64,000 nucleotides of DNA from Azolla caroliniana (lineage: Eukaryota; Polypodiophyta), in NCBI GenBank assembly GCA_043228905.1, contig JBHGNT010000001.1, positions 22,320,001-22,384,000 on the forward strand, read 5' to 3'. Of this stretch, positions 22,851-33,206 are shown piece by piece; the first letter of the stretch is position 1; every line of letters starts with the position of its first letter. The translations under genes and the position numbers were made by a program. The notes under the pieces were generated by a model, which was not told where the DNA came from, made no database searches, and saw only the letters and a list, made by a program, of their open reading frames with translations.

Positions 22851-23352
22851 AAAGTGGACGTGGAAGCCGTAATGAGCAAAGATGGCAAGAAGAACGACCC
22901 CAATATATGGTTTGGAACCCACACGATGACCGACAATATCGGAATCGCCGGAATAACAACGATTCCGAGGAAGACGAACCAGAGAATGAAGACTACCGTG
23001 GCAAACATAGAAATACTAAAGGGGGTCGACGCTATGAGAATTACTGTCCGACGAAAAACGGGGCGGCTTCAATGGGAATCACGGAAAACATCGTCAGTAT
23101 CGAGATCAACGGCGGTACGATGAAAGTTCAGACGATGACCGGCACCAGGAATCGCGCTGGAACCAAGAACAACCACCACGTACGCTCCAAAGAACGAACT
23201 AGGACCAGGAGGAGCAAGTCCCGCCTGGGGATCGACACACACCACCAGTTGTCGAGAAAGGAGAATCTAGCGTCTATTGCTTTGTTTGCCAACAACCCGG
23301 ACATTATGCCATACAATGCCCATTACGCAAGGGCGACGAGCCTGCCATCAAT
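22851..23352 (+). pseudogene. G2 gag, 3' half
   Basis: This aligns to the charged part of G1 gag from about 2845 onward (Arg/Asn/Asp/Glu-rich). It ends with an intact CCHC knuckle, CFVCQQPGHYAIQC, at 23278-23319. It lacks the capsid region and any credible start. Homology to G1 defines its extent. Confidence 0.75.
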
Positions 23353-26300
23353 ATGATTACGGCGGAAGTGCAGCAAGTCACGACACAACAGCAAACAAAA
23401 AATGTCGATTGGGCCGCGCAAGATGAGATACGTCAGATGGCCCGAGCATGGGTTGAAAAAGCAAACACGGAAAATACGAAACGCATGCGGAAGGAGTCCG
23501 CAAACATGGTGGAGCCGACGGAGGAGGATGTAATATCTCCAGATCCCATATGGCAAGCACTGGCAGACTGTGAGATAACGCTAACCATGGAGAAGCTACT
23601 TCAACTAGTCCCATTGTTCCGCCAGGCCGTGGAGGATCGTATAACGAGCAGACCTGGGGTAAGGGTCTCCGCAAATTTTACGGACATTACAGCCGGACCA
23701 ACAGTGGTGGATCACCACAATCCGGCTATTAGTCTGATACTACTCGGTCAGGAAATCCTAGGATGTGTAATCGACAATGGCTATGGCGTCAATGTAACTA
23801 GTGTGAAGACATGCGAGCAATTGGGAATTTCAGAATGGGAAGTTGCCCGTTTTGGCTTCGCATGGCGGATACCCGCTCAATACGGCTATTGGGTTTGATA
23901 CGCAAGATAGGCATTATCATGGGAGGACATCGCTTCGACGTTTCGGTGGTAGTTCTCGCCCTCAATGCCCCAGGAGTGTCCTATGCTGTTGGGCAAACCG
24001 TGGCTTCATTCAGCGAATATCAAGCAGAGCTAGCAACATAAGTGCATCAGCTTTCGACACAGATGCACCAAGGTTCGCGTACCAACAGAGGAAATGGCGA
24101 CACAACCCAATTGCATAACACCGTTATACGCGGAGGATATAAATATGTTGGCTGGGGTGGATGATACAAAATTAGAAGTATACCTTGATGAGCACCCCTG
24201 GATCATTCCGTTATTCGAAATTGACGTCGGAGTATGCCACGCTCGCTAGCTCTATGACGAGTTTTATGAACCAAACCTAGAGTCAATATTAGAACTAAGC
24301 AGAGCACGGGCAACGTTCGAGAGGGAAATGGAAATTTCACGACGAGTCACTGCCTCTGCCCTGGAAGAAGTAAACGTGGGTACGGCGTCAGAACCCCAAT
24401 TCGTCTCCATTGCAAAAGAATTACTGCCGGATCAAAGAGACGCGATGATAGCACTACTCAGGAAGTATATAGATGTGTTCGCCTGGTCCCACGAGGACAT
24501 GAAGGGGTTAGATCTGAGTTCTATCAATATAAGATCAATTTAGCGACCGATGTGAAATCGGTCCAACAACGTCGATACCGCATGAACCCAAACTACGCGG
24601 CTTGCGTAAAAGAAGAAATTGACAAACTCCTCAAGGCCAGATTCATACGACCAGTCAAACAAGCTACATGGTTAAGCCCGATAGTGGTCGTACCAAAGAA
24701 AAATGGCAAAAATACGTGTGTGTGGACTACTGGAAATTGAACGCAGTAACCATTACCGACACATTCCCTTTACCATACACCGTCGTAGGGCATGACATGT
24801 ACAACTTTTTAGATGACGTTTGTCACGGACTAGGGAGTCTATGTCGCAGTCGTCATGAGGTTTGGGCTAAAGACGGCATTGGCTACATTTCAACATACAA
24901 TCATGGAGATTTTTGGGGAATATATTACGGCCTTCATGCAAGTTTTTTTAGAGAATTTTGCGGTATATGGGACAACAACTGACCATTTTACGCACCTGCA
25001 GCTTTGCCTGGAGCGTTGCCGAACCACGCGCTTAAGCCTGTATCCCGCCAAATGCGCCTTCGGCGTTACCAGTGGGGCTCTCCTTTGCCACATAGTCAGT
25101 AAGGAAGGGATAGTGGTTGATCCGAACAAAATATCCGCGATTACTCATGCGAAAACACTGACAAACATGAAAGCACTTAGCCGGTTTCTGGGACATATAC
25201 GATGGCACAGTCGGATGATACGCTATTTGGAGGATTTCGCCACGCCATTACATGCCGCCGTTCATCAGACTCCTTTCAAATGGACAACAACAGAAGAGAA
25301 GGCGTATGATGCACTAAAGATAATGCTGACGCAGGCACTCGTCGTACAACCACCAATTTGGGCGAAGCCATTCCACCTGTTCGTAGATGCGTCAGACATA
25401 GTAATAGATAGTGCGCTAATGCAGCTCACGGAGCCGAATTGGTACCAGCCAGTGTACTACGCTAGTCGAAAACTATCAACAGCTGAGCGTAACTATTCCA
25501 CAACAGAACGTGAGGCGTTGGGTATGATATACAAGATCAATAAGTTCCGGCATTATCTGTTAGGGCGGAAATTCACGTTTCACGTGGATCATTCAACATT
25601 GCTATATTTGGTAGGGAAACAAGTGCTGACAGGGAAATTGGCTAGATGGATGCTACTGCTTCAAGAATTCGACTTTGTAATTCAGAATAGATAACGGTGA
25701 AACGACGCAAAAGGATGACGACGACTTTCCAGATACGGACATTCTATGTGTAGCAACTCTAGCAAAATGAACGGAAAAAACTTTTCCAGATCGGTGGCTG
25801 ATGGAAATGACCTACTTCCTGCCGCCACCCCGATTACGGACGGACGAGAAAAAACGGATGGCCGTACGAAGTCAAAATTTCTGTTTAGTAGAAGACATAC
25901 TATACCACAAAGGTAGTGACGGCATCTGGAGGCGTGGAATACGGCAAGATGAGAAGGCCGCGGTTTTACATGAAGCCCACTGTGGTACAGCGGGAGGACA
26001 TTACGCGAGCGATGTTACGGCCGGGAAAATCTGGCAGGCAGGACTTTGGTGGCCGACGACGCAAAGGGATGCGTATGAATATTGTAGACAGTGTGATTTA
26101 TGTCAACGACTGGGCCAGCCCATGGAAGTCGTGAGAATGCCACACCAACTAGTGTTGCCTCTGGATCCTTTCCAAAAGTGGGGGCTAGATTTTGTGGGAC
26201 CATTCACCCGGGCGGCCGCTCGAACAGACAATAAGTACATCTTAGTGGCCATAGATTATTGTACCAAGTGGGTAAAAGCGAAACCACTACGCGAGAATAC

Positions 26301-27092
26301 CACGGCAGTCACGGCGAAATTCCTTTACAAACACATCTGGTGTCGTTTCGGCTGCCCTATCAAGCTCATTAGTGACCAAGGGAGTCACTTTTTGAATACG
26401 GTCATCAGCGAACTGACCCAACATTACGTTGTGGTTCACAAAAAGAGTACGCCGTATTACCCACAGGCTAATGGCTTGGTGGAATCCATGAACCAAACCC
26501 TACAAACTATCCTTAAAAAGATAGTCAATGAGAATAGAACGGATTGGGATACCAAATTGCACAACGCGTTATGGGCATACCGTACCAGCTATTAGACCAG
26601 CATACAATCAACGCCTTTCAGGCTAGCATTTTGTCTGGAGGCCGTGATGCCGATCGAATTCCAGGTACCCAATCTGCGGATTCAAGTACGAGCCCGGCTA
26701 CCAGAGGGCAAATCCGAACATGTACGGCTACAACAACTGCTAGAGCTAGGAGAAACAAGGTTACGAAGTATGGTCATCTTGGAGTAGGAACAGCGGTGGT
26801 GCAAGGCATTCGTGGACTGACACTGGCATGTGCGTGAAAAAGATTTTACAATTGGGAAAGCAGTATTAGTTTTCCAAACATGCATGTCGCATATGCCAGG
26901 AAAATTAAGATTCCGCTGGATAGGCCCGTACTGGATAGTGGGAGCAGAACAGGCAAGTTTCAACTTGGCACGTTGGCCGGGGAAGTGTTACGTCAAAAAG
27001 TAAATGGGTTTCGCCTTAAACCTTATCTGGGACCTACGCCACCTAACCCGTTCCCCGCCGAACAGGGCAAAGCCGGAAAATCCGCGGAGTAA
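23353..27092 (+). pseudogene. G2 pol: protease, RT, RNase H, integrase
   Basis: The protease reads GCVIDNGYGVNVTS near 23772. RT covers about 24550-25230, and two lesions are decisive. A deletion removes the part of the palm with FSGYNQVRMQ (near 24812), and the catalytic FLDDF is FLENF (24951-24956). RNase H (25330-25694) keeps FVDASDIVIDSALMQL. Integrase (25950-26600) is the best preserved: HCGTAGGHYASD...CRQCDLC zinc site, [20 protein letters not shown] and GLVESMNQTL give the full D, D, E set. The end block closes with GFRLKPYLGPTPPNPF and a stop at 27090-27092. No chromodomain. Confidence 0.88.
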
Positions 27093-27235
27093 CTATAAAG
27101 CCCCACCTATACTATAGTGTAAAGATAATATTGTATGTAACCATTACGAAAAAGAAAAAGAAGAGAAGATAGTGACGTTATTAAAAGGACTTAAGGCATG
27201 CACAGACTTCTAGGCCAAGAACACACGGCACCATA
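27093..27235 (+). other. Short untranslated gap between G2 pol and ORF3
   Basis: A purine-rich gap (AAAAAGAAAAAGAAGAGAAG) followed by GATAGTGACG(A)...TATTAAAAGG is shared with G1 at 7265-7305. It could hold a splice acceptor or internal promoter for ORF3. I see no proof of either. Confidence 0.45.
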
Positions 27236-28506
27236 TTGGCTAACGGACCAATGAACCCTAGGCCACAAAAAGAAGGAAATAAAAGGTTTTCTGCACACTA
27301 TAGAAACCAACCTTCTAACTCGCATCGCTCGTATCACTCCCCTTCCTCATCCTCTTCTCCATCCTATCACAGAGCTCAAGTTCGCCATAGCCAGCAATCC
27401 TCACCCATTAACCACGAGCCTAATCCGACTATGCTAATACCCATCTCTGCCGCCTTGCGTCGATGGCTCATGGAGAAACGCTTGGATGGATACATCAGAG
27501 TCGCCGAGGCACCTCCCCACCCTGAAGCCCTAGACATCGCGAGGAAACTCAATATCGACACAATGACCAACACATCCATCCGGAAAAAGCTTGACCTATC
27601 ATCACTGGGTGAAAGGCATTTCAAAATCCCTCCTGTGGAAACTTTGCAGAGATATTTTGGGCCTTATTCGGCGTCCGCCAAGGCATATAGAACGAAGGAG
27701 ATCCCCGACCCCTTTTTCCGCGAAATAGCCAAGCTCCTGTTGGAGGTCGGATGCATACATGTAAACGCATATGGGATGCCCAAGAAGAAGGCAGGTATCA
27801 TCATTGTTATCTTTTAAGGGCGTATGGTCGATTGGGGGATCATTACGGGACCGGCAATACGGGAAGGCCTGCATGCGTATCAAGGAGGCAAAAAGCTCAG
27901 GCCTATCATACAACAATATCTGACAATACTATTCCAACCCCGAGGTCTACCGGCATCGCAGTCCAGCCAACCTATGCCGCTGCCACGATCCACGAAATGA
28001 AGGTTAGTTGAGTTGGCCACCACAGAGTGGGAGGATGAACCCCAATCTGCCCAAACTAACACGCGAACAATGCAGGAAGAGCGGGCGGAGCGCAACGAGG
28101 AAGCTGCACAAGAGCCAGAAGCCGAACCACGTCAGGAAAGCCCGAGGCCGAAACGGCGGAGGCTGGATAGGAAATATGGATGCGGGTTAGTTAAAGACAT
28201 ACTCGCGGCCACAGAGACGACGACCGTGGTCCACAACTCCCTAGCTACGGAGCCCAACACCACCTTCGAAATAATCCGGGAACCACGATCGATCATTACG
28301 GCCTAGTCTCAACGGGGGAAAGGCGTATTTACGGCGGAAAGCGAGTTCCTGGCATATCCAGACATTCCGGCCACGACCCATGAGTTCGGCACACTATTAC
28401 ATTTTGGAACCACTTCTGAACTCATGGAATTTTTGGCAACGCAACAAATAAAAGTCTCACAAGGAATGGTCGAGGAGCACGCGGAGCGCCAAATGATCGA
28501 GCGCGC
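27236..28506 (+). pseudogene. G2 ORF3, upstream part
   Basis: The frame MANGPMNPRPQKEGNKRFSA is open to 27817. A Ser/Pro/His-rich leader is followed by ISAALRRWLMEKRLDGYIRV and EALDIARKLNIDTMTN, then FKIPPVETLQRYFGPYSA and FREIAKLLLEVGCIHVNAYG. A frameshift and stops follow. From about 28013 come an acidic Gln/Glu stretch, the basic patch PRPKRRRLDRKYGCG, IIREPRSIITA, and FLATQQIKVSQGMVEEHAE up to the insertion. The G1 copy matches block for block. No known domain is recognised. The segment continues at 33879. Confidence 0.7.
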
Positions 28507-29178
28507 TGTCGCGTTGTTACGCGCGTGCGTGGAGAAGGGCGGAACCACGGGGGTCTCGGACTAAGGAGAAGGGGAGAAGGAATAGGACTTCGGAATGGAG
28601 CTTAGCACAAGAAGAGGAAGAATGAACAAGAGGAAGATGGAGGCCAAATGCTCAACAAGATATATTAGAACCGAAACCGATTACAAAATGGCGGCCGCGT
28701 AGGCCGCACCAAACGACTATGATAAACCCGAAACCCTAATCCGACGAAGAAGAAAAGAAACCCTAACCCTAAAACGAAATGGTATACCTCACTCACACTC
28801 AAAATAAGGCAACCCCCACAATGGTGCTCTTCCTCTCCCTTTATAGCACAAGGAGGGAAGACCGTTACATAAAGGGGTGCTACAAAATATCCCCTTTCAA
28901 TCAATGGGGATATTTCCCTTGATTTTAGGGGAGGTGGGAAGGATGGGTCTTAACTCCCACCTCTACACGAACTACTATGTACCTATCTCTCTCTCTCACG
29001 TGGATGTGCGCGCAAAAGCACATCACCTCTACACTTTACAAATCCTAAGGTGCATTTCTAGCACCATACTTATCACTATCGATAAATAGAAATACAACAT
29101 GGTGATGTGCAACGTTGCACATCGCGGGTTTGCTTGCTTCGCTCGGTTTTCCGCCTATGGACGAAAATCTTCACGACA
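28507..29178 (-). repeat. 3' LTR of the gag-only element
   Basis: 672 bp, with TGTCGTGAAG at its minus-strand start. It contains a TATA-like CTATAAAG on the minus strand (about 28839-28846). Downstream of it is a telomere-like AAACCCTAACCCTAAAAC stretch as read on the plus strand, which resembles plant telo-box motifs. Virtually identical to 33207-33878. Confidence 0.93.
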
Positions 29179-29192
29179 TCCGCCCCCACCTA
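29179..29192 (-). promoter_or_regulatory. Polypurine tract of the gag-only element
   Basis: On the minus strand TAGGTGGGGGCGGA lies directly before the 3' LTR. This is where plus-strand DNA synthesis is primed in LTR elements. Confidence 0.75.
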
Positions 29193-29201
29193 ACCGCACA
29201 T

Positions 29202-32200
29202 CTACCGGTATGTGCCAAAAGGGGAACAAAACGCGAGATTTTCGGCCAAGGCGGCCAACCGAGCCCTTGACAACCTCGTGGGCTTGCCCGGCTTCGTCTT
29301 CCACTTCGAGCAAGTCCACCCCGTCCACACGAACCACCGTCGCCTTCCGGCCCACCATATCCGCCGAATGGTCTCGAACCGGCGGCTCCATCCGATCCGC
29401 CACACTCGACAATGCTCGCCGAGTCGTTGCCTCCACCTGATCCGCCACGTCCACCGTGTTTCCTCGAACCACCGACTACACTCGGACCGCCATATCCGAT
29501 GCCCGTGCTTTCCTCCCCGTTCGGTCCTCCCGAACGCCGTTGCCGACCCTTTGTCCGCCTCGCATATCCTCCGGATCCGCCTTTTTCGTGCCGCGCACCT
29601 CGTCGTGCCGACTCTTCTCGCTCCGCGCTCGCCTTCCGTAGGCTTTCCCCGTATGTCGGTGTCGTCCTCCGAATGCGTGCTCGTGCTTCGGTCCTTCGAT
29701 GACCCCATCACGCATTTTTCGTCTTCCCCTTGCTTGCCGTGCTCTCTCGCCGTAGAGCATACCATCGTTCCCGTGCTCGTTGCTTGGCCCTCATGCGACC
29801 GTATTGCACGTTTCGCATTCCGCTCCTCTTCGCGTACCCTTTCGGAAAGGTACCCTTCTTCCCCGACCTCCGTTTCGCTCGGAGGAACACCCTCTTGGCC
29901 CCCTTGGCCCGCTCGACCGCACACATCCTTCGTGATGTCGTGTTCGTTCCTTTGGGCGCATACATCTTCGTTCACCGCGACCTCCCGTATGCCTCTCTCG
30001 GTGCCTTCATCCGTTGTGGCCTTCGTCCCCTCGCCGCCACCGTCCGCCACTCTTGGTCTCACGTCGGCACTCGCGCCGATCGCCGGAGTCTCTATAGCCG
30101 GTGTGGAGGATCCCTCTCGGGTCTTATCTTCGTGGCCGCCGGTCTTAGCCTCTCCGTAGGCCACCTCTTCCCACCAATCTTCCCTAGCATCGTGCCGGGT
30201 CTCGTCGTCGCCGCCTTCCTCCTCGTATTCGCCTCTCGAAGGCGTGATCCGACCGTCATCTTCGGTTGCTCGATGTGGCTCCTTCGTAGGCATGCTTGTG
30301 TCTTGGCCCTCCATCGGCCGTATTGCATGCATCTCGTCTCGCTCTTCCGCCGTAGACCCGACCTCCGTGTCGGTCTTCTCCTCCTTTGTCGCCGTAGCCC
30401 GTTCCGACACGGGCTCGCCGTCTTGGACCCACCCGTCCACCATCTCGTACCGGATATCCGTTCCGGTAACCTCGTACGCTCCGGTCTCCGACTCCTCGCC
30501 GCCACCCGCCGTTTCTCCGGTCTTATGTTGATCCGCAACCGCCGTAGTCTCTAGAGTGGGTATGGAGGGTCTCGTTTGTTTCCGTTTTTCCCCCGAACCA
30601 TGGTCGTCGTGCCCGGCTAGCCTCCATCTCGCGCTTACCGGCTCCCATCGTAACCGTAACCGTAACCGGCCAATCGGTCTCGCCGGCTTCCTTCGGTTTG
30701 GGCCCGGTTCGCCGGCCCTTACTCTCTTCTTCTTCCGTGCCGTATTCCGGTCGGGTCGGTTCCCGACTCTCTCCTCGTTTCCGCTCCGGTCCTCTCCGTC
30801 GGACCCACCGTATACGCCCATTCCGGGCCCCGCATACTCATCTTCGTATGCGCTCTCTCCGGGCCTCACCTCCTCACGGTCACCGCCCATCTCTCCGGTC
30901 TCACGTTGGCATTCGAGCACAACCGCCGAAGTCTCCGGCCCCGACGTCAAGGGGTCTTGCCTCCGTCCGCTCCAATCTTCCTTCTCGATTCCGTTGCCCG
31001 CCTTGCCGCCGTCACCTCCCGTCGCACTAAGCCTCATGCCGGCTCTTGGGCCGGCCATTGGAGCCTCTAGGATTGGTGTGGGTAAGGACCCGGCACCGCC
31101 GCTTGTTGTCTCCGTAGCCGCTTTCGTTCGGACGTCGTTGTCCGCGGCTCCCCCATCTCCGATTCCGTAAGCCTCTAGTATGCTTGCCACCACCTCTTCT
31201 TCGCCGTTCTCCGCATCATTTTGTTTGCCCGCCTTGCCGCCGCCACCGCCCGTCGTTCTAGGTCTCGTGCCGGCACTCGGGCCGACCGCCGAAGCCTCTA
31301 GGGCCGGTGTGTGGAAGGTCGCGGCACCACTACTCCTCTCGTCCGTAGCCACCTCCATTCGGACATCGTCGTCCGTGGCTACCCCGTCTTCGGTTTCGCA
31401 AGCATTGAGTATGCTTGCCGCCGCCTCTTCTTCGCCGGTCTCGTCCTTATCTCGGTTGTCCGCCTTGCCGCCGCCACCGTCCGTAGCTCCAGGTCTCGTG
31501 CCGGCACTCGGGCCGACCGCCGAAGCCTCTAGGGCCGGTGTGTGGAAGGTCGCGACACCGACGCTCGTCTCCTCTTCCTCCTCCATTTCGCAAGCCTCGA
31601 GTATGCTCGCGAAATCCTCGTAGAACGTTTCGGGCAACCGCGTCCCGAAACTTCCGCCCACTCTCGAAGTGGCGTCCATCGCTCCGTAGATATCGGCCTC
31701 ATCCATGGCCGTTCTTTTTCCCCGAGATGAGACGGTCGCTTGCTCCGCACCTTCTCTCGTGTCGACGCCGTGGTCGCCCGCCTTGCCACAGCCACCGCCT
31801 TTCACCATAGGTCTTACGCGGGCACTCGGGCCGGCCGCCGTGATCTCCCGGAATGACGCGTGTAAGGTCGCGGGACCGCCGCTCGTCGATGTAATGTCCG
31901 TAGCCACCTCCGCTCGGACGTCGTTGTCCGTGGCTACCCCGCCTCCGTATATGCAAGCATCGGTTATGCTCGCCGCCGCCTCTTCCGCGGTCTCCTTACC
32001 GTTGTCTCGGTTGCCCGCCTTGCCGCCGCCACCGTGCTTTTCCCTCGGTCTCACGCGGGCGCTCGGGCCGGCCGCCGGGGTCTCTTGAACCGGTGCGTGG
32101 AAGGTTGCGGTACCGCCGCTTGTCTCCTCCGTACTCGATGATTCGGGCCACCATGTCCCGAATCCGCCATGTCCGCTCGAATCGGCGACCGCCGCCTCAC

Positions 32201-33164
32201 CGTCCCCGACCTCGTCCTCGGTCGTTCTTTCCCCCCATGTCGAGAGGGCGGCTCGCTCCGCACCCTCTCCCGTGGTACCGATGTACCATTCTCTTTCGGC
32301 CTCCGCATAGGCCCCGTCCTCCATGTGTGAGGAAGCTCCTTCCTCCGCGTCCTCCGATCCGCTCGGGCCCGACCCCGCAATAAGCCATTCTTCGGCTTCG
32401 ATTTTCGCCATTACGAGCCCGCACGCCTCCCGTATTAGCGCTTGTAGGTCGAGCCCCTCCAAACCGGTTCGCGATGAGCTCTCGTCCGGCGGCATGGCGT
32501 AGTTGGTCGTCGCTCTCTCTTCTCCCCCGCTCGCGGGCCGTGTTGTGGCCGACCGCCTCGCCTCATGTTGCCGACACACCCATTCCACTTCGGGCCACTC
32601 CTCGGTGAGACCATGCGCCCCATAATCGTCTTGAAGCTCGAACGTGATGTCCATCCTCTCCTCGTGATGGACCGTCTCCAAAAATAGGAGGACTTTGTCC
32701 GCCCCCACCGATCTTCGTTCCCACTCCGAGAGTTGAGAGAAACGACGCTCGAACTCTCGGAATGCCTCTATTGCGCTCCGATGGCGCCTCGCCGACGCCA
32801 TCCACCGATCGAACTCTCGCCGACCTCTTACCTCCGATTCCGCGCACCCGTATGCCTCCATTAGAGCCCCTTCAAAGGACTCCCACGATTCGTGAGCTTC
32901 TTGGAGCTCCTTGACCTCCTCGTACTTTGATGCGGCCGCCGCTCGACGAAAGAACTCTAGCCTCGTCGCTTCGTCCACGCCCATCCCCGTCATTTCCGCA
33001 TCGTAGGCTCTCAAAAATTTTGGGACCTCCTTCCCATCGAACCGGCCGACTAGACGGACCACCCTTTCGACCGCTTGTTGAGCCGCCTCTCGCCTCGCCC
33101 TCTTCCGTCCGGCGTCCGTCAAGATCTTTGTCATCATCTCCTCGAAGTCGAAGCCTTCCTCCAT
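29202..33164 (-). CDS. Gag-like protein, 1320 residues, sole ORF of the gag-only element
   Basis: One uninterrupted frame starts MEEGFDFEEMMTKILTDAGR. Residues about 40-200 resemble a retrotransposon capsid: RFDGKEVPKFLRAYDAEM, SWESFEGALMEAYG (93-106), FDRW (118-121), AFREFERRFSQLSEWERR, and GLTEEWPEVEWV. This looks like the plant gag family with W..F...L...Y and GLT..W..V motifs (recalled, not searched). Residues about 330-700 hold five degenerate tandem modules, AxGPSAGxRPxxxxGGGGKAG, about 77 residues apart where best kept. A Lys/Arg cluster (KKKRV...RRKPARP) lies near 830. The end (about 1210-1290) is rich in Arg and Trp. There is no zinc knuckle, protease or RT. The start is the first ATG after the primer site, 21 bases downstream. 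Expected role: particle formation, with RT and INT supplied in trans. Confidence 0.8.
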   Translation of the reverse strand: MEEGFDFEEMMTKILTDAGRKRARREAAQQAVERVVRLVGRFDGKEVPKFLRAYDAEMTGMGVDEATRLEFFRRAAAASKYEEVKELQEAHESWESFEGALMEAYGCAESEVRGRREFDRWMASARRHRSAIEAFREFERRFSQLSEWERRSVGADKVLLFLETVHHEERMDITFELQDDYGAHGLTEEWPEVEWVCRQHEARRSATTRPASGGEERATTNYAMPPDESSSRTGLEGLDLQALIREACGLVMAKIEAEEWLIAGSGPSGSEDAEEGASSHMEDGAYAEAEREWYIGTTGEGAERAALSTWGERTTEDEVGDGEAAVADSSGHGGFGTWWPESSSTEETSGGTATFHAPVQETPAAGPSARVRPREKHGGGGKAGNRDNGKETAEEAAASITDACIYGGGVATDNDVRAEVATDITSTSGGPATLHASFREITAAGPSARVRPMVKGGGCGKAGDHGVDTREGAEQATVSSRGKRTAMDEADIYGAMDATSRVGGSFGTRLPETFYEDFASILEACEMEEEEETSVGVATFHTPALEASAVGPSAGTRPGATDGGGGKADNRDKDETGEEEAAASILNACETEDGVATDDDVRMEVATDERSSGAATFHTPALEASAVGPSAGTRPRTTGGGGGKAGKQNDAENGEEEVVASILEAYGIGDGGAADNDVRTKAATETTSGGAGSLPTPILEAPMAGPRAGMRLSATGGDGGKAGNGIEKEDWSGRRQDPLTSGPETSAVVLECQRETGEMGGDREEVRPGESAYEDEYAGPGMGVYGGSDGEDRSGNEERVGNRPDRNTARKKKRVRAGEPGPNRRKPARPIGRLRLRLRWEPVSARWRLAGHDDHGSGEKRKQTRPSIPTLETTAVADQHKTGETAGGGEESETGAYEVTGTDIRYEMVDGWVQDGEPVSERATATKEEKTDTEVGSTAEERDEMHAIRPMEGQDTSMPTKEPHRATEDDGRITPSRGEYEEEGGDDETRHDAREDWWEEVAYGEAKTGGHEDKTREGSSTPAIETPAIGASADVRPRVADGGGEGTKATTDEGTERGIREVAVNEDVCAQRNEHDITKDVCGRAGQGGQEGVPPSETEVGEEGYLSERVREEERNAKRAIRSHEGQATSTGTMVCSTAREHGKQGEDEKCVMGSSKDRSTSTHSEDDTDIRGKPTEGERGARRVGTTRCAARKRRIRRICEADKGSATAFGRTERGGKHGHRIWRSECSRWFEETRWTWRIRWRQRLGEHCRVWRIGWSRRFETIRRIWWAGRRRWFVWTGWTCSKWKTKPGKPTRLSRARLAALAENLAFCSPFGTYR

Positions 33165-33184
33165 CTCTTTCTCCCTTGCCGCCC

Positions 33185-33202
33185 TTCACGTCGGGTTCAC
33201 CA
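33185..33202 (-). promoter_or_regulatory. Primer binding site matching plant tRNA-Trp
   Basis: The plus strand reads TTCACGTCGGGTTCACCA, which equals the last 15 bases of plant nuclear tRNA-Trp plus CCA as I recall that tRNA. The minus strand (TGGTGAACCCGACGTGAA) would pair with it over 18 bases. It lies four bases from the 5' LTR edge at 33207. Met or Asp primers are more usual in plant LTR elements. Confidence 0.85.
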
Positions 33203-33206
33203 AAGA

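Noticed and set aside
28700-28800. Interstitial telomere (CCCTAA repeats near 28730 and 28762, and in the twin LTR)
   Set aside because: Only about two units occur, inside an LTR. More likely a telo-box-like promoter or leader motif.
29212-32383. Several long open frames on the plus strand (up to 315 codons) opposite the 1320-codon ORF
   Set aside because: They follow from the GC-rich codon use of the minus-strand gene. They are Pro/Arg/Ser-rich, have no family motifs, and overlap one another.
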